From an uncultured Aquimarina sp. (GTDB lineage: Bacteria; Bacteroidota; Bacteroidia; Flavobacteriales; Flavobacteriaceae): a DNA stretch of 64,000 nt. A program made the translations under genes and the position numbers. The notes below the pieces were generated by a model that saw nothing but the letters and a program-made list of their open reading frames with translations, was not told the origin of the DNA and ran no database searches. Location: the NCBI GenBank assembly GCA_947498455.1, contig CANMKK010000020.1, forward strand, positions 1-64,000, in the 5' to 3' direction. Below, piece by piece: positions 27,513-36,810 of this stretch (within the stretch, counting starts at the first letter, position 1; the number at the start of each line of letters is the position of its first letter).

Positions 27513-27929
27513 CTATAAGTTTGTGACAGTATTACGAATTTCGAATTTTACTAGTATATTGTAGAAATCTTCTGAAATTGGCATGGTATCAGAAACTAAT
27601 GAAGCTGGAATAATATCGGGAAAGGATTTTAGAGCTCTGATTGTTTCTTTTTCTAGTTCTGTGGAAAACCCTTTTACCTGAATATTTGTAATTTGCCCTT
27701 CTGAATTAATTTTAAATCGGGAGTATATTCTATTGACGCCTGGTTTAGCTGAGGTGAAAACTGATGAAACATTGAATTTAGAATTCACATACTTTTCTAT
27801 ATCCTTACAAACACAATGTTTTCTTACACGTTCAATGGTTTTGTCTTTGCAATTTCGAGTTGTATAGTTTTGAGAATAACCACTTAGACTAATGAGTGTT
27901 ATAAAAATAACTAGTGATATAAATTTCAT
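27513..27929 (-). CDS. Secreted free-standing TonB-C-like protein
   Basis: A 138-residue protein. A signal peptide (MKFISLVIFITLISLSGYS) is followed directly by CKDKTIERVRKHCVCKDIEKYV and ARFxI-like SRFKINSEGQITNIQVKG, closely matching the domain inside the adjacent M56 protein (CKDISNRKLMKKC, ARFTIDTIGMITNIQVRG). No transmembrane helix remains after cleavage, so it is probably periplasmic. It is upstream of the M56 operon on the same strand, separated by the operator. It may bind the same ligand or compete with the fused domain (inference). Confidence 0.8.
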   Translation of the reverse strand: MKFISLVIFITLISLSGYSQNYTTRNCKDKTIERVRKHCVCKDIEKYVNSKFNVSSVFTSAKPGVNRIYSRFKINSEGQITNIQVKGFSTELEKETIRALKSFPDIIPASLVSDTMPISEDFYNILVKFEIRNTVTNL

Positions 27930-28185
27930 GATATAGAAGGGGTTTTAGTTTTCTTACTCTCTTGTTTAGAAGTTTGTATTTTTTTGGGTCTGTATATAGA
28001 TGGTTTTGAGAAATTAATATTCTTACATAATGAGGTGTCCAATTTAGAAAGCTAAAGATGATTGATGATGGCAAAAATATGGGTGCGCAATCGATTAGAT
28101 GTTACGTTAAGTTTAAATATAAGTAATGTATTACTGGTCTGATTTTAGTAACAAAATAGATCTTTTTAAGTCTAATTAAGTAATT

Positions 28186-28686
28186 ATGGATATAGTATTA
28201 GTAGTAATAGGGTTTGTTTTGTGTCTTATCGGAATCATTGGGAGTTTTCTTCCAGTACTTCCAGGTCCATTTACCTCTTGGTTAGGACTACTATTGTTGC
28301 ATTTCACAAATGCAATACCTCAAAATTGGACATTTCTGGGTGTGACCTTAGGAATTGCAGTTTTTGTATGGGTATTAGACTATATTGTTCCCGTATGGGG
28401 TACAAAACGCTTTGGAGGAACTAAATATGGTATGATTGGTAGTTCAATAGGGCTTGTTATTGGCTTGGTGTTTTTTCCGCCCTTTGGGATCCTGATAGGT
28501 CCATTTGTAGGAGCTTTTATTGGCGAATTAATCAAAGATGGTACTAATTCTTCGAAAGCGTTAAAAGCGGCCTTTGGTTCCTTCCTAGGGTTTTTGGCAG
28601 GTACGTTTATGAAATTGATGGTGTCCATAGTTTTTTTAATACTATATATACGTAAGGCTATAGAATACTGGAGTGAATTATTCTAG
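28186..28686 (+). CDS. DUF456 membrane protein
   Basis: A 166-residue protein with Gly- and Pro-rich membrane segments. The family pattern is clear: GIIGSFLPVLPGPFTSWLGLL, then the polar WGTKRFGGTKYGMIGSSIG and FPPFGILIGPFVGAFIGELI. Function unknown. Monocistronic, ended by the hairpin at 28721-28744. Confidence 0.9.
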   Translation: MDIVLVVIGFVLCLIGIIGSFLPVLPGPFTSWLGLLLLHFTNAIPQNWTFLGVTLGIAVFVWVLDYIVPVWGTKRFGGTKYGMIGSSIGLVIGLVFFPPFGILIGPFVGAFIGELIKDGTNSSKALKAAFGSFLGFLAGTFMKLMVSIVFLILYIRKAIEYWSELF

Positions 28687-28720
28687 ATGATGATTATCAC
28701 GCTTTCTTGTAAAAAACAAA

Positions 28721-28744
28721 AAAGAGTGTTCTCACACTCTTTTT
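28721..28744 (+). terminator. Terminator after the DUF456 gene
   Basis: AAAGAGTG pairs with CACTCTTT around a six-base loop, with A-rich and T-rich flanks on both sides. It may serve both strands, though only the plus-strand gene needs it. Confidence 0.75.
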
Positions 28745-29019
28745 CTTCACACAAATCATCTTAATTTAGGGGCTTATCTAAAATTAAAACTCACTTTTAT
28801 TAAAAATTTCCATCTTAGGGGGTAGATGAAAATATTAACTCATTATTATGATGTAAATATACGGGTTTTTTTTAAGTAAGCAAATATTTTAGTCATTTAA
28901 TCTGTTAAAATTGTATTTTTAACATATAAAAAAAAGTAAAAATACATTATAAGTAAGATAAATACTACAAATTTTATAGATTATCTAAAAAAAGCCTCTC
29001 CGTTTTTCAGGAAAAGCTT

Positions 29020-29065
29020 CTCATTGGTTTACTACTAAACCACCCACGATCAGTCGTGGGACAAC
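29020..29065 (-). repeat. Possible IS200/IS605-type end remnant
   Basis: CCCACGA-TCAG-TCGTGGG (29043-29060) is a perfect 7-base hairpin. On the minus strand it is followed by GTGGTTTAGTAG, comparable to the TGGTTCAT after the hairpin of the IS200-like element at 53951-53971. No transposase remains here. Evidence is weak. Confidence 0.35.
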
Positions 29066-29086
29066 ACAACATTTTTAATCGCAAAA

Positions 29087-29114
29087 AAAAGCTTCAATAT
29101 ATATTGAAGCTTTT
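29087..29114 (-). terminator. Terminator of tRNA-Asp (28-base perfect palindrome)
   Basis: AAAAGCTTCAATAT and its exact complement meet at 29100/29101. On the minus strand, where the tRNA is read, a run of eight T follows. Confidence 0.8.
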
Positions 29115-29123
29115 GCAATCTTG

Positions 29124-29197
29124 CGGTCTGGACGGGACTCGAACCCGCGACCCCCTGCGTGACAGGCAGGTATTCTAACCAACTGAACTACCAGACC
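29124..29197 (-). tRNA. tRNA-Asp (anticodon GTC)
   Basis: 74 bases. Acceptor arms GGTCTGG and CCAGACC pair fully, discriminator G. The anticodon stem CCTGC/GCAGG encloses CTGTCAC, giving GTC. The T arm reads GCGGG-TTCGAGT-CCCGT. CCA is not encoded. Confidence 0.96.
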
Positions 29198-29282
29198 GTT
29201 GCTTATTGCGGATGCAAATATACACCTCATTTTAGTTCTCACAAACCTTTTTGCAGTTTTTTTTAAATTATTTTTTGTTAAA

Positions 29283-30212
29283 TCATGTAAATTTTTGTCT
29301 CTCAACCAGATAAGTTGTGATAATTTTGTCAAAATTTTTAGTGATATCCGCTTCTACATATTTTATTCTGTATTGGGAGCATTTCATTTTTAGTTCATGA
29401 AAGTAAGAAGAGACTTCTTTTTTGTAATTTTCTTTAATAGTATCGGCATATAAATTTATAAATTCACCTGTCTCTACGTCAACAAATCGTGTTGGTCGAT
29501 TTGTGAAATCAAAGTTTAATTCTTTTTCACTATCAAAAGTGTGAAATAAAACAACCTCATGTTTATTATATTTAAGATGTCTAAGAGCTTCAAATAATTT
29601 TTCAGGGTTCGATGTAGCTTGAAGCATGTCTGTAAATAGAAAGATGAGTGATCTACGATGAATTTTTTCTGCAATCTGATGTAAAAATGTATACGTATCC
29701 GTGTTTTTGGTGTCCGTATGATCCGTTACAATCGAACTTAATTTGTTTAAAAGCATTTGATGATGTCTTTCACTTCCTTTCTCGGGAGTATAGTAATCAT
29801 ATGTGTCACTATATATACTTAAGCCAATAGCATCACGTTGTTTTTTAAGTATGTTCATTAGGCAAGCTGTTGCCAATACTGAAAAACTCATTTTATTTAA
29901 TGAGTCTAAATGATGTTCTTTAATTTTTGGATAGTGCATAGAAGAAGAATTGTCTATAATAATATGACATCTTAGATTTGTTTCTTCTTCATATCTTTTT
30001 GTGAATAATTTATCCGTTTTAGCATAAAGTTTCCAATCGATATGTTTTGTGCTTTCTCCATTGTTATATACTTTATGTTCTGCAAACTCAGCAGAAAATC
30101 CATGAAAAGGGCTTTTATGCATCCCAGAAATGAAACCTTCTACCACCTGTTTGGCTAACAATTCTAGATTAGTAAACCCTCCAGTTTTGTTGATTTCGTT
30201 TTGAATATTCAT
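29283..30212 (-). CDS. DUF58 protein (MoxR-associated type)
   Basis: A 309-residue protein. The DUF58 core is recognisable: SPFHGFSAEFAEHKVYNNGE, then HIDWKLYAKTDKLFTKRYEE and a vWA-like IIIDNSSSMHY (metal-site DxSxS form as DNSSS). DUF58 proteins usually work with a MoxR AAA ATPase and vWA membrane proteins as chaperone-like complexes. None of those partners is in this window. It follows the tRNA on the opposite reading order with 85 bases between. Confidence 0.88.
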   Translation of the reverse strand: MNIQNEINKTGGFTNLELLAKQVVEGFISGMHKSPFHGFSAEFAEHKVYNNGESTKHIDWKLYAKTDKLFTKRYEEETNLRCHIIIDNSSSMHYPKIKEHHLDSLNKMSFSVLATACLMNILKKQRDAIGLSIYSDTYDYYTPEKGSERHHQMLLNKLSSIVTDHTDTKNTDTYTFLHQIAEKIHRRSLIFLFTDMLQATSNPEKLFEALRHLKYNKHEVVLFHTFDSEKELNFDFTNRPTRFVDVETGEFINLYADTIKENYKKEVSSYFHELKMKCSQYRIKYVEADITKNFDKIITTYLVERQKFT

Positions 30213-30524
30213 CTTTTTTGACTTCAGTTTATGAAAAAAAGTAGCTATTAATCCATGTTCTTATATGAAATTACCATAATCTGAATTGAATTATTTTAGG
30301 TTCAGGCAAAAAAGAAAATTCAGGGATAGCACTTGTACTGAACTAGGTCGAAGTAGGGCTGTCGATGCATTTTATTTTGAAACATGTGCTAAAAAGAAAC
30401 AATTTTAGTTGGTAATATCATTTGAGAAATGATATTAATGCAACAATATACATATTACTTAGCTATTATAAATAAAAAAGGTTTGACATTGTCAAACCTT
30501 TTTGAAGTGTATTTTATTGTTTTC
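30213..30524. other. Intergenic region between trxA and DUF58 genes
   Basis: No gene seen. A REP-like stretch with GTACTGAACTAGGTCGAAG lies at 30336-30354, resembling the repeat at 5930-5990. The right end holds the trxA terminator. Confidence 0.5.
30474..30503 (-). terminator. Terminator of trxA
   Basis: AAGGTTTGAC pairs with GTCAAACCTT around ATT, with six A on one side and five T on the other. It lies 22 bases past the trxA stop on the minus strand. Confidence 0.8.
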
Positions 30525-30842
30525 TTAGATTAATGAATCCAAGGCTTCTGCATATACATTTTTTGGAGAAACCCCAACTTGGCGTCCTACAACTTCTCCA
30601 TTTTGGAATACCAATACAGTTGGAATATTTCTTACGCCATACTTTGCTGCAAATTCTTGATTTGCATCTACATCTACCTTTCCAACGACCGCTTTTCCAT
30701 TGTATTCTTCGCTGATTTGTTCGATGATAGGTCCTACCATTCTACAAGGTCCACACCACGCTGCCCAAAAATCAACTAATACAGGCTTATCACTTTTAAG
30801 TACTACTTCGTCAAAAGTAGCATCTGTTATCTCTATTGCCAT
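30525..30842 (-). CDS. trxA: Thioredoxin
   Basis: A 105-residue protein with the active site WCGPC (Cys 30 and 33), the cis-Pro strand NIPTVLVFQNGEVV and the standard thioredoxin length. Cytoplasmic disulfide reductant. Expressed alone, with the promoter at 30882-30889 and its own terminator. Confidence 0.97.
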   Translation of the reverse strand: MAIEITDATFDEVVLKSDKPVLVDFWAAWCGPCRMVGPIIEQISEEYNGKAVVGKVDVDANQEFAAKYGVRNIPTVLVFQNGEVVGRQVGVSPKNVYAEALDSLI

Positions 30843-30881
30843 AGTTATAATTGTTTAAAATTCTAGTTTATTATAATCCTA

Positions 30882-30889
30882 CAAAATTA
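30882..30889 (-). promoter_or_regulatory. Predicted -7 element of trxA
   Basis: TAATTTTG on the minus strand, 40 bases before the start codon, matches TAnnTTTG. A TTG lies 23 bases further upstream. Confidence 0.5.
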
Positions 30890-31013
30890 GTCAATAATTC
30901 TGCCAAAGCTTACAATCATAGTATTTGTTTTGTCTATCGTAATATCGATTTTTCTGATACTAAATTTATTGAGTTTTTATGAGGTTATGTAGAGATTAAG
31001 GGGCTTAAAAAAA

Positions 31014-34000
31014 TTAATTGAGTTTGTAATATACAGAATCATTCTCCAAAGCTTTTAATAGATCGGGGGAGATGTTTACTTTTTGTTTTCTACTCGGCAT
31101 ATGAAGCTTTAGTTTTTCGGACATTTCGAATATGACAAAGTTTAATGTATGATTTCCGCTATGTTCAGTTAGTAATTCTTTTAGGTAATCAATTCTTTGA
31201 TCAGAAAGCGTATTAATGTCTAGTTGTATAGTTAATTTACGGGCATAAGTCTCCATTACATCGTGTAATAATTGAAAGCTATTGAATTGTATTCTTGGAT
31301 CTCCCTTTTTTCCTGTATCACGATTTACCCATCCTTCTTTGATAAAAGCTTTGGCATAGACAAAAGTGTTTTGAACTAAAAACGGACGGTGTTTAAGATA
31401 GTCTTCTCCGAATATTCTAAATTCGTGTGCAGTATTGTAGTCTTCAATAATAAAAGTTGCCCATCCTTTACCATTTTTCGAAGTACGATGTTCTACACCA
31501 GTTATTACTCCTCCAAAAGAGATTTCTCGATTTAAATTGTTTTCCATTTCAGCAAAATTGGTAAGAGTGCCATTGCAGAAATATTTCATTTCATATTTAA
31601 AGTCATCTAATGGATGTCCCGAAAGATAGATTCCTACCACTTCTTTTTCTCTAGCCAGTTTCTCCATGGTTCCCCATTCTTCGCAGGGAGGGACTATAGG
31701 TTCAGGAATCTGTACATCGCTTGATTCGCCAAATAGGCTTACTTGGGATGAGTTCTCGTTTTCCTGGTATTTAGAGCCATATTTCATGGCTTTTTCTAGA
31801 AAAGTAATATCATCACCATCCTTATGAAAATATTGTCCTCTATGCGTTTCGACAAAAGAATCAAATCCACCAGCTAATGCTAAACTTTCAAAAGCTTTTT
31901 TGTTAGCAGCTCTTAGGTCAATTCGTTTGGCCATATCAAAAATTGATTTGTACGGACCATCTTCTTTTCTGTTTTCTACAATTGTGGCTACAGCTCCTGT
32001 TCCAACTCCTTTTATTGCTCCCATTCCAAATCGTACAGCTCCATCTTTATTTACAGAGAATTTACGATAAGATTCATTTACATCAGGCCCTAGTACATCT
32101 AATTTCATACGTTTGCATTCTTCCATAAAGAATGTGACCTGTTTAATATCATTCATGTTATTAGAGAGTACAGCTGCCATATATTCCGCTGGATAATGCG
32201 CTTTTAGGTATGCTGTTTGGTATGCTATCCATGCGTAGCAAGTGGAATGAGATTTATTAAAAGCATAGGCGGCAAATGCTTCCCAGTCTTTCCAGATTTT
32301 CTCTAATTTATCTTCTGCATGGCCTTTGGCTGAAGCTTGAGTAATAAATTTAGGCTTCATTTTATCTAGTACAGCCTTTTGTTTTTTACCCATCGCTTTA
32401 CGAAGAACATCGGCTTCACCTTTTGTGAAATCGGCAAGTTTCTGAGATAGTAACATTACTTGCTCCTGATATACCGTAATTCCGTAGGTTTCTTTTAGAT
32501 ATTCTTCACAGGCTTCAAGGTCATATATAATTTCTTCAGTTCCGTGTTTTCTATTAATGAAACTTGGTATATATTCTAATGGACCAGGGCGATACAAAGC
32601 ATTCATTGCAATAAGATCGGCAAAAACCGTTGGTTTTAGCTCCTTCATATATTTTTGCATCCCAGGAGATTCATATTGAAACACTCCTACTGTTTCCCCA
32701 CGTTGGAATAATGCATATGTTTCTTCGTCATCGAGAGGGAAGTTTTCTGGATCTAGATCTACATCATGTTTTGCTTTTACGATCTTAACGGTATCTTTGA
32801 TTAAAGTTAATGTCTTTAATCCAAGAAAATCCATTTTTAGTAAGCCTGCATTTTCTACAACAGAGTTATCAAACTGTGTACAATACATATCAGAGTCCTT
32901 AGCTAAAGCTACGGGAACGAACTTGGTGATATCATCTGGGGTAATTATTACTCCACATGCATGGATTCCGGTATTTCTTACCGAGCCTTCTAATACTCGT
33001 GCTTGATTTAGGGTTTCGGCTTCGAGATCACTTCCTTCTGCGATATTGAGCAGTTCATTTACTTTTTCTAATTCATCACTTCTAAACTTTTTCTTAAGTA
33101 TGGCTTCGTCTACACCAAATATTTTTCCTAGTTTGGACATATTTGGAATTAGCTTAGCTATTCTGTCGGCATCACCAAGAGGGAGATCTAGTACTCGCGC
33201 TGTATCTCTAATCGAAGACTTAGCAGCCATAGTACCATATGTAATAATTTGTGCAACCTGATTTGCACCATATTTTTCAATTACATAATCCATAACCCTA
33301 CTTCGTCCTTCGTCGTCAAAATCAATATCGATATCAGGCATGCTTACACGATCCGGATTAAGAAATCTCTCAAAAAGAAGATCGTACTTAATAGGATCCA
33401 GGTTGGTGATCCATAAACAGTATGCTACTGCGGATCCGGCGGCAGAACCACGTCCAGGCCCGACAGATACATCCATACCTCTTGCAGCTCGTATAAAATC
33501 CTCTACAATCAAGAAGTACCCGGGATATCCAGTTTTCTCGATTACTTTTAGTTCGAAATCTAATCGTTCATCAATTTTTGGAGTAATTTCTCCATATCTG
33601 ATCTTAGCACCTTCATAAGTGATGTGTCGTAAGTATGCATTTTCTCCTCTTTTGCCACCATCAATTTTATCTTCTTCAAATTGAAATTTTTCTGGAATAT
33701 CAAAAGCAGGTAATAATACATCTCTAGCCAGTACGAAAGGCTCAATTTTATCAGTAATTTCCTGAATATTGAGTATGGCCTCGGGAAGATCTTTAAATAG
33801 ATCTTTCATTTCTTCAGAAGATTTATAATAATACTCCTGATTGGGCAGTCCATAGCGATATCCTCTACCTCTTCCTATCGGGGTTGCTTGTTTTTCACCA
33901 TCTTTTACGCATAATAAAATGTCGTGGGCATTGGCATCTTTCTTTTCGCAATAATAAGTATTGTTAGTGGCAACAAGTTTTATATTATGTTTTTTGGAAA

Positions 34001-35399
34001 AATTGATTAATACCTGATTAACTCTATTTTCATCTTCTTGGTTATGACGCATGATTTCGATATATAAATCATCGCCAAATTCCTGATGCCACCATAGTAA
34101 AGCTTCTTCAGCTTGTTTTTCTCCAATATTCAATACTTTACTAGGAACCTCTCCATATAAATTACCAGTAAGTACAATGATATCTTCTTTATATTGTTTA
34201 ATGATCTCTTTGTCAATTCGAGGGAGGTAATAAAACCCATCAACAAATCCAATAGAAGACATTTTGGCTAGATTGTGATATCCATTCTTGTTTTTGGCAA
34301 GTAAAACTATTTGATATCCGTTATCTTTTCTTGATTTGTCTTTATGATTTTCGCAGACAAAGAATTCGCAACCAACAATGGGTTTTATTTCTATGCCAGT
34401 TGGTTCTTCTCCATTTTCTATAGCTTCTGCATTTGCTGCTTGTACACCTTTGTTATGATTTGTTACTGCAGAGACAAAGTGAAAAGCCCCCATCATATTG
34501 GCATGATCGGTCATGGCTACTGCAGTCATTTTATGTTGGGCAGTAATTTTAACCAGATCGGGAATGCTTGTCGTAGATTGTAAAACTGAAAACTGGGTGT
34601 GATTATGTAGATGAGAAAAGTTTACAGCATCTAATGCAGCAAGATTCTCCTTGATTTCTTGTTGAGATAAATCTGAAGATACTTGTGTATTAAGCGCCTC
34701 TTGTATTTTTTGTGAGGCCTTTTTAAGATTTATGTGTTTTAAACCTATTAATTGAATAGGCTCTTTGTTTATTTCCTTAAAATTCTGGAAATAATCAGGT
34801 TGTACATCGAGCTCTTCAACGGTAAAAATTTGTTTGCGAATTAACTCAAGAAAACATCTTGTTGTTGCTTCTACATCTGCTGTTGCATTATGAGCTTCGC
34901 CAAATGCAGTTCCAAAAAGATGCTCATGTAATTCTGTTAGCGTGGGGAGTTTAAATTTTCCTCCACGTCCACCCGGAATTTGACATAATTCTGCGGTCGT
35001 TTCAGTACAGGTGTCTAGCACGGGGAGTTCTTGTAAATCGTTTTCTAGATTTAGACGATAGAATTCGGCTCCCATTATATTTACATCAAACCCAACATTT
35101 TGTCCTACTACGAATTTTGTTTTGGATAAAGCAATATTAAATTTTTCTAAAACCTCTTGCAGTGTTATTCCTTGTTGTTCGGCTAATTCTGTAGAAATAC
35201 CGTGAATCTTTTCTGCATCATATGGGATATTAAAGCCTTCTGGTTTTACCAAATAATCCTGATGTTCGATACAATTACCCATTTCATCATGTAACTGCCA
35301 GGCAATTTGGATACATCTTGGCCAGTTATCTGTATCGCTGATAGGAGCATCCCATCGCTTTGGTAATCCCGTTGTTTCGGTATCAAAGATTAAGTACAT
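31014..35399 (-). CDS. dnaE: DNA polymerase III alpha subunit with fused DnaQ-like exonuclease
   Basis: A 1461-residue replicative polymerase. Residues 1-190 are a DEDDh exonuclease: D6 and E8 in FDTETTG, D105 in VGFDVNIM, H170 and D175 in HNATADVEAT. The PHP domain begins FSHLHNHTQFS (about 261). The polymerase core contains GPGRGSAAGS (648-655) and PDIDIDFDD (688-696), and an OB-type domain lies near the C-terminus (GGVITGVEHRTSKNGKGWATF). Typical DnaE proteins of about 1150 residues lack the exonuclease. Here proofreading is carried in cis. Confidence 0.96.
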   Translation of the reverse strand: MYLIFDTETTGLPKRWDAPISDTDNWPRCIQIAWQLHDEMGNCIEHQDYLVKPEGFNIPYDAEKIHGISTELAEQQGITLQEVLEKFNIALSKTKFVVGQNVGFDVNIMGAEFYRLNLENDLQELPVLDTCTETTAELCQIPGGRGGKFKLPTLTELHEHLFGTAFGEAHNATADVEATTRCFLELIRKQIFTVEELDVQPDYFQNFKEINKEPIQLIGLKHINLKKASQKIQEALNTQVSSDLSQQEIKENLAALDAVNFSHLHNHTQFSVLQSTTSIPDLVKITAQHKMTAVAMTDHANMMGAFHFVSAVTNHNKGVQAANAEAIENGEEPTGIEIKPIVGCEFFVCENHKDKSRKDNGYQIVLLAKNKNGYHNLAKMSSIGFVDGFYYLPRIDKEIIKQYKEDIIVLTGNLYGEVPSKVLNIGEKQAEEALLWWHQEFGDDLYIEIMRHNQEDENRVNQVLINFSKKHNIKLVATNNTYYCEKKDANAHDILLCVKDGEKQATPIGRGRGYRYGLPNQEYYYKSSEEMKDLFKDLPEAILNIQEITDKIEPFVLARDVLLPAFDIPEKFQFEEDKIDGGKRGENAYLRHITYEGAKIRYGEITPKIDERLDFELKVIEKTGYPGYFLIVEDFIRAARGMDVSVGPGRGSAAGSAVAYCLWITNLDPIKYDLLFERFLNPDRVSMPDIDIDFDDEGRSRVMDYVIEKYGANQVAQIITYGTMAAKSSIRDTARVLDLPLGDADRIAKLIPNMSKLGKIFGVDEAILKKKFRSDELEKVNELLNIAEGSDLEAETLNQARVLEGSVRNTGIHACGVIITPDDITKFVPVALAKDSDMYCTQFDNSVVENAGLLKMDFLGLKTLTLIKDTVKIVKAKHDVDLDPENFPLDDEETYALFQRGETVGVFQYESPGMQKYMKELKPTVFADLIAMNALYRPGPLEYIPSFINRKHGTEEIIYDLEACEEYLKETYGITVYQEQVMLLSQKLADFTKGEADVLRKAMGKKQKAVLDKMKPKFITQASAKGHAEDKLEKIWKDWEAFAAYAFNKSHSTCYAWIAYQTAYLKAHYPAEYMAAVLSNNMNDIKQVTFFMEECKRMKLDVLGPDVNESYRKFSVNKDGAVRFGMGAIKGVGTGAVATIVENRKEDGPYKSIFDMAKRIDLRAANKKAFESLALAGGFDSFVETHRGQYFHKDGDDITFLEKAMKYGSKYQENENSSQVSLFGESSDVQIPEPIVPPCEEWGTMEKLAREKEVVGIYLSGHPLDDFKYEMKYFCNGTLTNFAEMENNLNREISFGGVITGVEHRTSKNGKGWATFIIEDYNTAHEFRIFGEDYLKHRPFLVQNTFVYAKAFIKEGWVNRDTGKKGDPRIQFNSFQLLHDVMETYARKLTIQLDINTLSDQRIDYLKELLTEHSGNHTLNFVIFEMSEKLKLHMPSRKQKVNISPDLLKALENDSVYYKLN

Positions 35400-35448
35400 A
35401 AAAAAAATGTTTTCCTGAGAGTTCTATCTTTATAAAAGATAGCATTTC

Positions 35449-35456
35449 CAAAAGTA
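35449..35456 (-). promoter_or_regulatory. Predicted -7 element of dnaE
   Basis: TACTTTTG on the minus strand fits TAnnTTTG, 50 bases before the start codon, with a TTG 21 bases further upstream. The leader contains the dyad CTATCTT...AAGATAG (35424-35442). Confidence 0.5.
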
Positions 35457-35511
35457 ATTAAAAAGCTATTTGAACCACAAGAAAGTTATCCAGAATTATC
35501 AACGTATAAAA

Positions 35512-35548
35512 AAAGCGTTCATCTTTACTTATAATAGATGAACGCTTT
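35512..35548 (-). terminator. Terminator of the DUF6252 lipoprotein gene
   Basis: AAAGCGTTCATCT pairs exactly with AGATGAACGCTTT around an eleven-base loop, followed by T's on the minus strand. It lies 22 bases past the stop. Confidence 0.8.
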
Positions 35549-35569
35549 CGTACTATAGTTGAGTTGCAA

Positions 35570-36424
35570 TTAATATCCGTAATCGAATGTTCCTTCTGTT
35601 ACTTTTAGTCCTGATCTGGTTTCGAATTCAAAGCTACCACTTAGGCATTTTGTTTCTTGATCGTGTTCTATAATTGTTAATGTCCCTGATGTAGCGGCAG
35701 TTTTTTGATTATTAATGCTGTAAGTGGCGCTATAATCTCCCGATCCAGTTAAAGAATATTGTCCAGGTCCTGTATCTATTGAAAAAACAATTTCTATATC
35801 TTGTGATGCATCACTAGAGGTAATTCGTATCGACGGGTAGGGAGGAAGAATACCAAAAGGTTCTGCACTGTGATCGTCTGTGATCATATCTACACCATCA
35901 ATTTTAGCCGTTAAAGAGGCGTTTAAAAGGCAAGGATTGATTTTTGAATCTGGATTTTCTAATTCTTGAACAAAATTTTCAATAGGTAATCTATAAAACC
36001 ATCCATTTTGAAAACTCATAGATTTTCCATCGTGATTTTTTAGTTCTCGAAAATAAAAACGTCCGGAGATCTCATTGTCATATATCTCTGTAATTATAAT
36101 TTCTCCATTGCTGATTCCTTCTTCGGATATAAATTTAGCGTCATCATCCTGAAAACTTACTTTGTTTATAGTTTGTTGTTGTTGTGCTAGTTTGTAAGTT
36201 CCCACTTTAGTAGAAGAAGTAGAGAAGCTAATAGCTCTATTGCCAGTATTTCCGGAAATCACTAAAGTTCCGTCATCGTGTATTACTGCTTTTCTAATTT
36301 CGGGCCTAAATAGCTCACCATCAATAGTAGCTTGTAGTGCCGGAGTGTTTACTTCAATATCGGTTGTGCAAGAATTGAAAATAAAGCAGATCACTGCTAG
36401 TAGTAGGGTAGTTTTTTTGATCAT
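35570..36424 (-). CDS. Lipoprotein with two DUF6252-like domains
   Basis: I choose the ATG at 36424, so that the signal sequence MIKKTTLLLAVICFIFNSC ends in a lipobox with Cys at 19; a longer frame from 36451 is less natural. The 284-residue protein has two similar beta domains, each opening with a strand like ATIDGELF or AKIDGVDM and closing with a SGxFxFE/FYFRE strand, the pattern of DUF6252. No enzymatic residues are apparent. Probably an outer-envelope protein of unknown role. Confidence 0.75.
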   Translation of the reverse strand: MIKKTTLLLAVICFIFNSCTTDIEVNTPALQATIDGELFRPEIRKAVIHDDGTLVISGNTGNRAISFSTSSTKVGTYKLAQQQQTINKVSFQDDDAKFISEEGISNGEIIITEIYDNEISGRFYFRELKNHDGKSMSFQNGWFYRLPIENFVQELENPDSKINPCLLNASLTAKIDGVDMITDDHSAEPFGILPPYPSIRITSSDASQDIEIVFSIDTGPGQYSLTGSGDYSATYSINNQKTAATSGTLTIIEHDQETKCLSGSFEFETRSGLKVTEGTFDYGY

Positions 36425-36451
36425 AGGCTTGGGGCTTTTATGATAGAACAC

Positions 36452-36810
36452 TAAATAAAATTAAGATCTTATACTAGTATTCTGAGTACAAACATAAAAT
36501 GAAAATTCGATTAAAACAAATAAAACAAGAATAAAATCACGATTAAGTAATCTTTTTTATCGACAAAAAGCACGTTAAGGTGTATTTTATCTGTAAAAAG
36601 TAAGTTTATGGATTACTTTTTTATTTTTTTATAGATTAATGGTAATGTGTCTGTTTTTTAATATATTGATTCATAGTGTTTTAATGATTTTATGTGTTGT
36701 AAGGTGCTATTGGGGTATAATTTTAGGATTAAATGATTCAATATTCTGAAAATTAGTTACATTTGCACCCTCAATTATAAATAGGGTCGAGAACCCAAAA
36801 ATTAATTTAT
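36452..36810. other. Intergenic region upstream of rpsP
   Basis: No gene seen. It contains the rpsP promoter (36758-36765) and otherwise A/T-rich DNA without clear structure. Confidence 0.5.
36758..36765 (+). promoter_or_regulatory. Predicted -7 element of the rpsP operon
   Basis: TACATTTG fits TAnnTTTG exactly. The transcript would have a leader of about 40 bases before the rpsP start. Confidence 0.55.

Larger units (their letters stand above)
28687..29123. other. Intergenic region between DUF456 gene and tRNA-Asp
   Basis: No gene found. It holds the DUF456 terminator, an A/T-rich stretch (28850-28990), a possible IS200/IS605-type end (29020-29065) and the tRNA terminator (29087-29114). 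Confidence 0.6.

Noticed and set aside
29075-29332. 85-codon minus-strand frame
   Set aside because: It runs straight through the tRNA-Asp gene and its terminator.
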